From positions 1 through 57,740 of the forward strand of contig JAFSVD010000014.1 of assembly GCA_017450275.1 (NCBI GenBank): DNA of 57,740 nucleotides, read 5' to 3'. The notes beneath the pieces were generated by a model, which had not been told where the DNA came from, searched no databases, and was given only the letters and a program-made list of their open reading frames with translations. Both the position numbers and the translations under genes were made by a program. This document shows, piece after piece, positions 27,489-35,541 of this stretch. How positions within the stretch are numbered: the stretch's first letter is position 1; each line of letters begins with the position of its first letter. The DNA is from Desulfovibrio sp. (lineage in GTDB: Bacteria; Desulfobacterota; Desulfovibrionia; Desulfovibrionales; Desulfovibrionaceae).

Positions 27489-28619
27489 CTACCGTTGGCC
27501 TTGATTCAGCGCTCCCCCGAGTCCTCGGGCGCCTTCGATGGTGTCAGCCACTTTCTGCTGCGAGAGATCCGTCAGACGGACGCGCAGATCTTCTTCCATG
27601 TGCTGCAATTCGCGTTCGGTTGCACGGCGACGTTCACGGCCTTCACGGGCAATCGTCATGGTCTCTTCAATGGTGGCAATCAGCTTCTGATGCACATTAC
27701 GCAGGGTTTCGATATCGACCACAGAGCGCTCCACTTCCCGGGCTGTCTCAACCGTTGATTGGTGCAAGAGATCGGCCGTTTTTTGAAGCATACTATTGGT
27801 TGTGTCCGCCACTTCCTTTTGCAGTTTGGCAGCCTGGCGCTGGCCATGGAGGGAGAGCGCCAAAACCATCTGGTTTTTCCAGATCGGGATGGTGGTCAGA
27901 ATGCTTGTCTGGATTTTTTCCGCCAGAGTCTGATCGTTGCTTTGGATCATGCGGATCTGGGGGGCGGTCTGCAGGGTGATGGTGCGGGAAAGCTTCAAAT
28001 CGTGGAGTCTGCGTTCAAAACGGGTTAAGCGTTCGGCAAGATCCCTGACATTCTGGGCAGCGAGATTGTCCCCACTCTGCTTGGCGATCTCCTCAAGCTT
28101 GGGCAATTCCTCTGTCCTTGCACGCTCAAGGCTCATCTCACCTGCCTTGATATAGGCGCTCAACTGCTCGTAATAATTCTTATTGTGTTCGTAGAGCTGT
28201 TCAAGAATCTTGATGTCCTTCAAGAGGCCATACATGGCATCTTCGAGCTTTTTGCTGATACCTTCGACCTGTCCCAAGACCGTATCAAACTGTCTGAGCG
28301 TATCTTCGATGGAATTGAACAATTTCCCCACAAGCGGCAGCGAGCTCAAAAAACCTTTCTTCGGTTGGGCTATCTGGTCGATGTCCACATCCTTAATGCG
28401 CCCCATCAGCTCAGCAAGGCTCTGCCCCACAGGCCCTGAATCCTTCACCCGAACATTGCCAAGCAAGGAGTCGGCAAATTTTGAAATCTCGCCCATGGTC
28501 TTGGCACCATAGCTGAGGGTTAAGGTCGGATTGGCAAAATCGATTTCCGCTAAGGCAGCCTGCACCTTGGTATCCTGAACAGGAAGCGACTCAAGCGTCG
28601 CCACTTCATTTATCGCCAT
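27489..28619 (-). CDS. TelA-like toxic anion resistance protein
   Basis: 376 residues from the ATG at 28619, preceded by AAGGGG at about 8 nt; a longer frame to 28820 lacks this and adds a non-conserved tail. It is a helical, largely soluble protein. Motifs are VGQSLAELMGRI, then KKGFLSSLPLVGKLFN, the long helix with YEHNKNYYEQLSAYIKAGE, and QAAKLQKEVADTTNSML. These are the TelA/KlaA family signature, and the size is typical. The family was named from plasmid tellurite resistance and is paired with XpaC-like proteins. The resistance role in this organism is inference. It forms a two- or three-gene operon with the two genes downstream. Confidence 0.9.
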   Translation of the reverse strand: MAINEVATLESLPVQDTKVQAALAEIDFANPTLTLSYGAKTMGEISKFADSLLGNVRVKDSGPVGQSLAELMGRIKDVDIDQIAQPKKGFLSSLPLVGKLFNSIEDTLRQFDTVLGQVEGISKKLEDAMYGLLKDIKILEQLYEHNKNYYEQLSAYIKAGEMSLERARTEELPKLEEIAKQSGDNLAAQNVRDLAERLTRFERRLHDLKLSRTITLQTAPQIRMIQSNDQTLAEKIQTSILTTIPIWKNQMVLALSLHGQRQAAKLQKEVADTTNSMLQKTADLLHQSTVETAREVERSVVDIETLRNVHQKLIATIEETMTIAREGRERRRATERELQHMEEDLRVRLTDLSQQKVADTIEGARGLGGALNQGQR

Positions 28620-29294
28620 CGTCGAAACCCCTTGATGTATTTGTACGAGAAGATCCTCGAGAAATTGCAAACCGTACCATGACAAAAATGGTGTGCATTG
28701 CGCCAAAAAACCGCGCCTACGCCGCCACGATCGCACCAACAGGCACTCATTGCCCGTTAAAGGCTTGGTCGTGGGCATAGCTATTTTGCCCGACAATGCG
28801 AACGCAGTCAAGACGAACAAAACAAACCGTATTTAAATAGACTCTTTTTGGAAAACACAACGTCACAATACACAATAAATTTCTTACAGATATCCAAGAT
28901 AACCTCAGGAAAAAACACAAAGACCCATCAACTCCTCCCAATCGAGACACAGTCCAGACTTTTTGATCGCCATGGCGATATCCCTTTGGATGCGCACGCG
29001 TATCTCTTGTGCCAAAAGTTTGCGGGGATAGAAAACACACCTGCATCGCCCTCCCTTGCTGCCCACGCAAGACACATTGTCCTTGCCCACATGCTCGGCG
29101 TATTGCGAAGGTGACAGCGCGAGTCTTTGATTGGCTAGCGCACTATTCGCTTATGGGAGCGTTTTTGGGGAGGCCTATCTAAGGTGCTTCCCTTTCAGAC
29201 GAGCGAACACAGGCTGTGCCTTGACCGCTTACAACACCCATGCCCCCTGATTGTACGAAGCTTGCTTCGCAAAGCACGGTGTTTGTGCGGCCTC
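28620..29294. other. intergenic region between divergent telA and icm-like operons
   Basis: About 675 nt without a supported gene. A TTG-initiated plus-strand frame at 28848-29114 (88 codons) and a minus-strand frame at 28905-29090 have no ribosome binding site or motif. The region should hold the telA promoter on the minus strand; no consensus pair is obvious. A small perfect hairpin, CGAAGC/GCTTCG, lies near 29258-29271. The right edge is the strong promoter described separately. Confidence 0.5.
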
Positions 29295-29322
29295 TTGACG
29301 TCTTGGCATACGACTTTATAAT
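29295..29322 (+). promoter_or_regulatory. near-consensus sigma-70 promoter of the icmL/icmB-like operon
   Basis: TTGACG (29295-29300), a 16-nt spacer, then a perfect TATAAT (29317-29322). Transcription would start about 29329-29330. The -10 box lies inside the left arm of a 15-bp palindrome, and the first gene starts at 29361. This is the most consensus-like promoter I found in the window. Confidence 0.8.
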
Positions 29323-29347
29323 TTTTGATATCTCAAAAATTATAAAG
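29314..29347. promoter_or_regulatory. perfect 34-nt palindrome overlapping -10 and start site (probable operator)
   Basis: Arms at 29314-29328 and 29333-29347 are exact reverse complements (15 bp, CTTTATAATTTTTGA and its complement) around a TATC centre. It covers the -10 box and predicted start site and ends 4 nt before the GGGAGG ribosome binding site. The low-GC arms and position favour an operator for a dimeric repressor. In RNA only the distal part would be transcribed, so a terminator or attenuator is less likely. Confidence 0.7.
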
Positions 29348-29360
29348 CGGGAGGCTTTTG

Positions 29361-30704
29361 ATGGAGGATGTGGTTTTGGGCTGTTGTATCTTTGATGAGC
29401 CGGATCTGTGTGCGCAGGGCTGGCTTGCCACAGGGGGAGAGAAGACTGAGCGCTTTGAGTCAGTGGATGAGGTGTTAGAGCACTATCCCTCATCCCAATG
29501 GCTGACCAATGTGCCCTATACCGTACGCAAGGAACTGGGTGTTATGCCTCAGACGCAGTGCTGCTGCGCAGGGTATTTTCACGAAGATTTTGTGCGTCTT
29601 TCGGCCAGTCTTGGGATTCAGGAACGACGGGGTATGGCGATTTTTGGGGGGATGCTGATGAATCGAGTGACAAGGCTTGCCAAGGCCTTTGTGGACGAAG
29701 CGTTTTTTCCAGCGCCCTATGCCGTGAAATTTGGATTTCAGAGGGCACTTGGGCTCAGCACGCTCTTTGTCCCAGGGATTTTGAACGAAGCCTTTACCAG
29801 CGCAACCTACTATTCTGTTGAATGCCCCTTGGCGTACGAATATCCCGAGAAAGAGCATATTGGCACGCTCCTTGTTCCCCAGCGCACCCATTGTGCCCGC
29901 ATTTTCGACGCTCCTTTGCCCCTTGGGCGTTTTCTCCCAGCGTCACGGGACGAGATCCCTGCTCAAGGAGCCAAACGAGAGGACATCATTGCCTATCTCA
30001 GAGACAACAGGGATCGACCAGGGCTTTTTCACATAGTTTGGAGCAATCTTGATGCCAACGTACGCCCTCTGCTTCGCTTTTCTCGGCATTTTGGAGACAT
30101 GCCCAGAGAACTCTGGTTGACCTCGCCCGATTTCATGCTTTTGGCACCCTTTGCGGATATCACCATCTATGAGGTCTATTTTGCCGAATCGGTTCACCAT
30201 CTCGATCGCCTTGTTTCGCTTGCTGAGACCTTTGGCGAGCACGCGGATTGTTCTATTTCAAGCCATCTGTTTTTTGAAAATCTCTGGCTTGGTCAGACTG
30301 TGGCCAGAAAAAGCCGACAGCGTCTTCCTGGTCTGTTCGCTGTCAATCCCAATACCAGCTATCTGCGGGCACGGGATCGTTTTGTCCTGTTCCAGAGTGT
30401 GGCCAATCTCATCAAAAACGGGATTACGGTTTTAGGCTATGGCAATGGGCGTATCCGGGTGGATATGAGCCGTACGGATCCCTTGCGTCTCTTTACCATC
30501 GCCCGCGAAAACGGTCTTATTCCGCCCTTTCTTGGTCTACAGGGGGATCTCTTGCCCAAGCCTTCGGAGGAAAAGGTGCTCTCCTATATGCAGCATTGGT
30601 TTGCCACCAACAATACAGCGGCTATTTTGGACTTTGACGGCAAGATGGTGAACTCGTTGTTGGCGAAAAGCGCCAATCTGGCCGGAGGCAAGGATGAAGC
30701 ATAA
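29361..30704 (+). CDS. unrecognised 447-residue protein, first gene of icm-like operon
   Basis: It starts at the ATG at 29361, 6 nt after GGGAGG; a TTG one codon earlier is the nominal frame start. I recognise no family. The sequence is a soluble-looking alpha/beta protein without a clear signal peptide or membrane helix. It has a cysteine trio (QTQCCCAGYF, about residues 66-75) and a conserved-looking second half (WLTSPDFMLLAPFADITIYE, later VNPNTSYLRARDRF and NGITVLGYGNGRIRVDM). Its stop overlaps the IcmL-like start by 11 nt, so the genes are translationally coupled. It may be an effector, a chaperone or a component of the machine encoded downstream. No hit to any DotA-V protein is evident by eye. 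Confidence 0.8.
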   Translation: MEDVVLGCCIFDEPDLCAQGWLATGGEKTERFESVDEVLEHYPSSQWLTNVPYTVRKELGVMPQTQCCCAGYFHEDFVRLSASLGIQERRGMAIFGGMLMNRVTRLAKAFVDEAFFPAPYAVKFGFQRALGLSTLFVPGILNEAFTSATYYSVECPLAYEYPEKEHIGTLLVPQRTHCARIFDAPLPLGRFLPASRDEIPAQGAKREDIIAYLRDNRDRPGLFHIVWSNLDANVRPLLRFSRHFGDMPRELWLTSPDFMLLAPFADITIYEVYFAESVHHLDRLVSLAETFGEHADCSISSHLFFENLWLGQTVARKSRQRLPGLFAVNPNTSYLRARDRFVLFQSVANLIKNGITVLGYGNGRIRVDMSRTDPLRLFTIARENGLIPPFLGLQGDLLPKPSEEKVLSYMQHWFATNNTAAILDFDGKMVNSLLAKSANLAGGKDEA

Positions 30705-31362
30705 GGCAGAGAGGGAAGAGGATCATGTGGTGTGGCAGGGATTAGAAGGGGTTTTGTCTGGTATTGGCTATCAACAATCTGTCAACAGAAAGCTCCTCTC
30801 CTGTGTGCTTCTGCTTGTGCTGCTGTTGAGCGCAAGTCTCTGTGGCATTCTTGTCTTGCTCAGTATGGAACCCAAGCCCGTGTATTTTGGCATGAATCAA
30901 GAGATGCAGATTCTGCCGCTGCATCCTCTTACCGATCCGATCTACACGGATGCCGCACTGACATCGTGGGCAGCCCAGGCTGCGACAACGCTCTTCAACC
31001 TCGATTTCGTGCATTGGCGGGAGCAGCTTGCAGAGCTTCGCCCCTATTGCACAAAACAGGCCTATCTGGGCTTTCGCAAATCCCTGGAGGCTGAGGGGCA
31101 TCTGGGGATTGTGACACAGTATCGGGCATTGATGCACGGGGTTCCCACCGGCATTCCCCGTATCGTGGCTGCGGGTGTTGTTGGCAGTCGCATGAGCTGG
31201 GAAGTGGAGGTACCGTTTTCCATCGCCTATGAAACATCGGAGAAAGTGCTGGCCGAACAGCGCTGTACGATCACCATGCGCATTCAGCGCATGGCAACCT
31301 CGGAATTTGTCAAGGGTATCGCCATAAGCCAATTGGTTGTGAGCAAGGAAAGGACGCCGTAG
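30694..31362 (+). CDS. IcmL/DotI (TraM)-like type IVB secretion protein
   Basis: 222 residues with the DotI layout: a short charged cytoplasmic N-terminus, one membrane helix (about 29-55), then a periplasmic domain. That domain begins with PLHPLTDPIYTDAALTSW and continues through AATTLFNLDFVHW, then LRPYCTKQAYLGF and WEVEVPFSIAYE. This order (a DPxxT-x-x-x-(L/V)-x-x-W segment, then NFVHW-like, then F-x-x-SL) is characteristic of DotI/IcmL of Legionella and TraM of plasmid R64, which form an inner-membrane ring with DotJ. It overlaps the preceding gene and is 9 nt from the ATPase gene. The ribosome binding site is GGAGGC. Confidence 0.85.
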   Translation: MKHKAEREEDHVVWQGLEGVLSGIGYQQSVNRKLLSCVLLLVLLLSASLCGILVLLSMEPKPVYFGMNQEMQILPLHPLTDPIYTDAALTSWAAQAATTLFNLDFVHWREQLAELRPYCTKQAYLGFRKSLEAEGHLGIVTQYRALMHGVPTGIPRIVAAGVVGSRMSWEVEVPFSIAYETSEKVLAEQRCTITMRIQRMATSEFVKGIAISQLVVSKERTP

Positions 31363-31371
31363 GAGAGATGT

Positions 31372-34300
31372 ATGCGATTTGATGGATTGTTGTATGCGAT
31401 CAATGACGCGATCGCGCAGTGTTTGGCTGTGGCAGGGCTGACATCTTTTGCCGCAACACGATTGTACACCAACGACAGAGACGGTGTTTTGGTGGCTGAC
31501 GACGGCTCCTTGGTTTCGCTGTTGCGGCTCGACGGCAGCCTTTCCCTGATCGGGGATGCCGCCTTTGCCGACATAATCGGCCAGATGGCGAGCATGATAG
31601 CGCAACCCTTGGGCAAGTCGTGTCATGTCTTGCAGTGTTGTTTGAGCTATGAACCCAAGGCAGCCAAGCGCGTGATGCACGAGCAATTTGGGCCGATGCA
31701 TGCCACGGCACGAGCCTTGGAACTCGATGTGGGGGCTGTACTCACCAATTGGGAAGAAAAAATGGCCAGCCTTTGCAGCGAAGAGAGCGTGTATATGGCT
31801 TTGTGGACAAAACGCACAGCGCTTCCCAAACTTCGGCAAAAGCAGGAGGAAAAAAAGGAAAAGCATTGTGTAGGACGAACAGGCTCTGTGACACGGATGC
31901 TCTCTGCCGATGCCTTGCGCGATCAGCATATCTCCCAGGTTCGGACGATCCTTAGTTTTTTCCACGACCAACACTACAAGATCGTCTGGTTGGACAGCCA
32001 TCGCGCCTGTGCTGCTCTGCGCCACATGCTTGTGCCACACAGTCCCCTCACCTGGCGCCCCCGTTTTTTAGACGATTGTGCGTGGCGGCTTGCCAACGAC
32101 AGTGGAGCCAATATCGACGATATCACAGGCTGTCTTGTGCCAACCATAGCCCGCCAGATTTGGCCAGAGCGTGTCGAATACATGGATGGCAGCACCATCC
32201 GCGTTGGGGAGACCCTGTTTGCCCCCCTGCTCATGACGCTTCCGCCGCAGACGGTCTTTTCCTTTGACAAGCTCTTTGCCAGCCTGCGGGGGGAGATGCC
32301 CTGGCGAGCGACGTTTTTGTTGAGCGGCGATGGCCTCCGCGGGCACAATCTGAAGCATCTGTGTGCGCAGGTTTTGGCCTTTGCCAGTTCAACCAACAGG
32401 ATGCTGGTCAAGGCCTACGATGCCTTGGAAGAGGCCTGGCAAGAGGGACGCTGCATCGTGGGCTTCCAAGCCTGTTTTTGCACCTGGGTATCAACCCTCG
32501 ATGGGGAGAATATACAGGATCTTGCGCTGTACCGAGCACGCCTCAAAAGCCGTATCGAGGCCTGGGGAAGCTGTGCGGTGCGGGAACGGTGCGGCGATCC
32601 CCTTGTGGCGCTTTCTGCCACCATTCCTGGCCTTCTGCCCACATCCCCTGCGCCCAAGGCCTTAGCTCCCCTTGAGGAGGTCTTGTCTTTGCTTCCCTTG
32701 CATCGACTGTCCTCGCCCTGGGATGTGGGCGATCTTCCTCTGCGAACACCTGATGGCAAATTCCTGCCGATTGGCCTTTTCCATTCCAAGCAGGCCTCGT
32801 GGAACGAGGTGGTCTTTGCCGGCATGGGAGCAGGCAAATCCTTTTTCTTAAACACCATCAATTTCTTTTTTTTGCTGAGATCCGGCCAGACTCATCTTCC
32901 GTGGTTGACCGTGATCGATATCGGTCCCTCCTGCAAGGGCTTGCTCAGCATCCTTGCCTCTGCCTTGCCGCCGGAAAAACGCCATCTCGTTGTGCACGCC
33001 AAGCTCAAAAACAGCCAGGATCGGGCGATCAATCCCTTCGATACCCCGCTTGGCTGCCACTCCCCCCTGCAAAACCATGGCGAGTTTCTCAACAATTTGC
33101 TCTGCCTTTTGTGCACCCCGTTGGAAAAGACCGCCCCGGCAGACGGGATCAGCGGGCTTTTGCGGGAGGCAGTGGATCAGCTCTACAAACGCTTGGCGCC
33201 AAAGGGGCCTCTCCCCAAACGTTTTGATCCCTTTTGTGAGCCCAAGCTCACCCAAAGAGCTGAGCAGCTCGGCTTTTCCTACGACGCCACCACGACCTGG
33301 TGGGAGGTGGTGACCTTTTTCTTCGAGCACAAGGCCTTTCCGGAAGCCATTGGCGCCCAGCGCTATGCCATGCCTGTTTTGGCGGATCTTGCCCAGATTG
33401 TGACAGAGCGGACGGTTGCGGAAAACTATGCAGGCATTGCGGTTGGGAGCGGTGGCGAATGTGTGCCTGAGGCGTGTTCCCGGTATTTGATCAGCGCCAT
33501 CACCGAATACCCGATCTTGGCCAATCCAACCTGTTTTTCGCTGGGGGCTGCCCGCGTCATCGGCCTTGATTTGTACGATGTGACACCCAGAGGCGGCATG
33601 GCAGCCGAGCGGCAGTCGGGCATCATGTATATGATGGCTCGCTATGTGGGTGCCAATCATTTTTTCATGAGTTTGGATGATCTGCGTGAAATACCCGAAC
33701 CCTACCGCGAATACCACCGTCCCCGCCTCGAAGAGCTCATGGGCGATCCCAAACGGCTCTGCTACGATGAATTCCACCGCGCTTCGTGTCAGGATATGCA
33801 CAATCCGCTTTCCAGGCAGATTATTGCGGATTTGGCCACAGCAACACGAGAATCCCGCAAGCTCAATCTCTCTATCGGTCTCTACAGCCAACGCCTGTCT
33901 GATTTCCCGCCGGAACTGGTTGCCATGGCCACAAGCATCTATGTGCTTGGCAGCGCCAATGCCAAAGAGGCTGAAGAGATTCGAGAGCGTTTTGGTTTTA
34001 CGGACGAAGCGGTCAAAGCCTTGCGTGCCATCACGCGTCCCAATGCCGATGGCGCAACCTGTGTTGCGCTTTACAAAACCGTTGAGGGAGAATGCGTGCA
34101 AAGTGTCACCAACAGTGCCGGCAGCCTGGCCTTGTGGGCTTTTTCCACAACCGCGGAAGATATGCGGGTGCGCGACCGACTCTACCAGCGCCTTGGCTGC
34201 GGAGAGACGCTTCTTCTGCTCCACACCCACTATCCCAAGGGCACGATCAAGGAAGAAATAGAACGCCGCAAAGCCGTGATGGTGGAAAACGCGCTCCAGG

Positions 34301-34419
34301 AAGCAGAGGATATCGAGGAGACGATTTTTCAGGAACTGCTTCAAAGCGCTTTGCGCAAACAAAAAAGCGGTTCTTTTCAAAATCTGGAATGGACGTGTGC
34401 TAAAACAAGAAATGCCTAA
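31372..34419 (+). CDS. IcmB/DotO (TraU)-like VirB4-class ATPase of type IVB secretion
   Basis: 1015 residues, practically the length of Legionella DotO (about 1009). The Walker A motif is at 484-490 (GMGAGKS), preceded by WNEVVF; IDIGPSCKGL is a DotO-type sequence following it. The Walker B block is KRLCYDEFHR (Asp799, Glu800), followed by ATATRESRKLNLSIGLYSQRL, which matches the arginine-rich sensor region of VirB4-like ATPases. The N-terminal 450 residues are the family's non-ATPase scaffold. DotO energises assembly of the T4BSS at the cytoplasmic face with DotB. Intact and well translated (GGAGAG), so probably functional. No other dot/icm/tra gene is within the window. Confidence 0.92.
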   Translation: MRFDGLLYAINDAIAQCLAVAGLTSFAATRLYTNDRDGVLVADDGSLVSLLRLDGSLSLIGDAAFADIIGQMASMIAQPLGKSCHVLQCCLSYEPKAAKRVMHEQFGPMHATARALELDVGAVLTNWEEKMASLCSEESVYMALWTKRTALPKLRQKQEEKKEKHCVGRTGSVTRMLSADALRDQHISQVRTILSFFHDQHYKIVWLDSHRACAALRHMLVPHSPLTWRPRFLDDCAWRLANDSGANIDDITGCLVPTIARQIWPERVEYMDGSTIRVGETLFAPLLMTLPPQTVFSFDKLFASLRGEMPWRATFLLSGDGLRGHNLKHLCAQVLAFASSTNRMLVKAYDALEEAWQEGRCIVGFQACFCTWVSTLDGENIQDLALYRARLKSRIEAWGSCAVRERCGDPLVALSATIPGLLPTSPAPKALAPLEEVLSLLPLHRLSSPWDVGDLPLRTPDGKFLPIGLFHSKQASWNEVVFAGMGAGKSFFLNTINFFFLLRSGQTHLPWLTVIDIGPSCKGLLSILASALPPEKRHLVVHAKLKNSQDRAINPFDTPLGCHSPLQNHGEFLNNLLCLLCTPLEKTAPADGISGLLREAVDQLYKRLAPKGPLPKRFDPFCEPKLTQRAEQLGFSYDATTTWWEVVTFFFEHKAFPEAIGAQRYAMPVLADLAQIVTERTVAENYAGIAVGSGGECVPEACSRYLISAITEYPILANPTCFSLGAARVIGLDLYDVTPRGGMAAERQSGIMYMMARYVGANHFFMSLDDLREIPEPYREYHRPRLEELMGDPKRLCYDEFHRASCQDMHNPLSRQIIADLATATRESRKLNLSIGLYSQRLSDFPPELVAMATSIYVLGSANAKEAEEIRERFGFTDEAVKALRAITRPNADGATCVALYKTVEGECVQSVTNSAGSLALWAFSTTAEDMRVRDRLYQRLGCGETLLLLHTHYPKGTIKEEIERRKAVMVENALQEAEDIEETIFQELLQSALRKQKSGSFQNLEWTCAKTRNA

Positions 34420-34478
34420 ACGCTCTTTTCTTCAAAGCGTTTGGGCAAGCCAGCTACACCCCTTATAGGTGGTACCAC

Positions 34479-34511
34479 GACGGATAGTGCATCGCGCTAT
34501 CCGTCTTTTTT
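34479..34511 (+). terminator. Rho-independent terminator of the icm-like operon
   Basis: A perfect 9-bp stem GACGGATAG/CTATCCGTC with a 9-nt loop is followed by six T residues, 60 nt after the ATPase stop. A weaker hairpin (about 34415-34443) precedes it. Confidence 0.9.
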
Positions 34512-34534
34512 GTTCAGAGACAATGTTATGGTTC

Positions 34535-35317
34535 TTAGGGAAGAATCGTTGTTTCGGATACAAGCGACAGCGAAGCTTTTCGCTCAAACAAGGCCATATA
34601 TTCCTGATTGCCCTTGGAACCTTTGATTTTAGAGGGAATACAGGCTCGGCAGGTAAAGCCCAAGGTATCCTGGCAAAAGGTGATGATCTTGGCACACGCG
34701 GCTTTCTGCTTCTCCACATCTTTGACAACACCTCGAACCGTCTCATGGGGTCCCACTTCAAACTGCGGCTTGATCAAGAGACAGAGTTTGGCAGAGTCTT
34801 TCAGCCACTGGCAGCAGGGTTGTAAGATCAGGGTGAGCGAAATAAAGGAGACGTCCGCGCACAAAAGATCCAGGGGTTCACCAATCAGGGTGGGATCGGG
34901 ATTGCGCAAATTGACCCCTTCCCGGGATACCACCCGCGGATCCGCCCGTAACGACTCGTGGAGCTGATTGTGACCAACATCAAAGGCATAGACGCGACGG
35001 GCACCGTGCTTGAGCAAACAGTCGGTGAAGCCACCGGTTGAGGCACCGGCATCGAGGCAGACACAATCCGTGACATCCAGCTCGCAATGCTCAAGCAGGG
35101 TCAAAAGCTTGTAGGCGCCCCGGCTCACATAGTGCGCTTTTTCCTGCACAGCCAAACGCGTGTCCGAAGAGAGATTCTGACCCGGTTTTTCCACCCGCAC
35201 CGTTGTCCCAGCCACAGAGACAATGCCTTCCATGATGAAGCGCTTTGCCTGCTCCCGGGATTCGGCGAGCCCCTGCTCAACCAAAAGCTGATCCGCCCGC
35301 TCTTTGCGCTTTTTCAT
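34535..35317 (-). CDS. TlyA-family S4-domain methyltransferase
   Basis: 260 residues from the ATG at 35317. The N-terminal S4 RNA-binding domain (RADQLLVEQGLAESREQAKRF, about 5-60) is followed by an FtsJ-like SAM methyltransferase fold: CLDAGASTGGFTDCLL (about 85-100), AFDVGHNQLH (about 109-118), LDLLCADVSFISL and KPQFEVG. TlyA enzymes 2'-O-methylate 16S/23S rRNA cytidines; in many bacteria the homologue is annotated as a putative haemolysin, but rRNA methylation is the demonstrated activity in mycobacteria. The start overlaps the slyX stop by one base (TGATG). Confidence 0.92.
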   Translation of the reverse strand: MKKRKERADQLLVEQGLAESREQAKRFIMEGIVSVAGTTVRVEKPGQNLSSDTRLAVQEKAHYVSRGAYKLLTLLEHCELDVTDCVCLDAGASTGGFTDCLLKHGARRVYAFDVGHNQLHESLRADPRVVSREGVNLRNPDPTLIGEPLDLLCADVSFISLTLILQPCCQWLKDSAKLCLLIKPQFEVGPHETVRGVVKDVEKQKAACAKIITFCQDTLGFTCRACIPSKIKGSKGNQEYMALFERKASLSLVSETTILP

Positions 35318-35541
35318 CAAACCCCCGACTCCTGATAGTGTGGTGGTTTTGTCTGGGCGATCTTTGAGGCGTAGAGAATATCCTTCATCTCCTTGAGCTC
35401 GCTTTGCAAGGAGGCCACCAAACGCTCAAGGCCAGCGATTTGCTTCTGCTGGCTGATAAGCGCTCCATTGAGGTCTTTCAAGAGCGTTTCCTGAAAATAG
35501 CATGTCTCTTCAAGGCGTATCAAACGGGCTTCTTCTTCCAT
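35317..35541 (-). CDS. SlyX-like small coiled-coil protein
   Basis: 74 residues from the ATG at 35541. It is nearly all coiled coil (LIRLEETCYFQETLLKDLN, then QQKQIAGLERLVASLQ) with the characteristic C-terminal KPPHYQESGV; the PPHY tail is the hallmark of SlyX proteins. The function is unknown; it was found beside slyD in E. coli. The gene overlaps the end of the YgiQ gene by 22 nt and the start of tlyA by 1 nt, so the three are one transcript. A longer frame upstream to 35730 is rejected because it is buried in the YgiQ coding sequence. Confidence 0.85.
   Translation of the reverse strand: MEEEARLIRLEETCYFQETLLKDLNGALISQQKQIAGLERLVASLQSELKEMKDILYASKIAQTKPPHYQESGV

Noticed and set aside
28848-29114. 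88-codon frame upstream of the icm-like operon
   Set aside because: TTG start, no ribosome binding site, no recognisable motif; kept as intergenic.
30742-32040. 432-codon minus-strand frame across the IcmL/IcmB-like genes
   Set aside because: Shadow frame spanning two real genes, His/Cys/Gln-rich and without motifs.
32848-34380. 510-codon reading frame opposite the IcmB-like gene
   Set aside because: It is a shadow of strongly biased codons on the real strand, with no ribosome binding site or motif.
34461-34511. T-box-like GGTGGTACCACG followed by a terminator
   Set aside because: The upstream sequence is the coding region of the ATPase, so no stem I or specifier loop fits, and the next plus-strand gene is far away. 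I treat it as an ordinary terminator.
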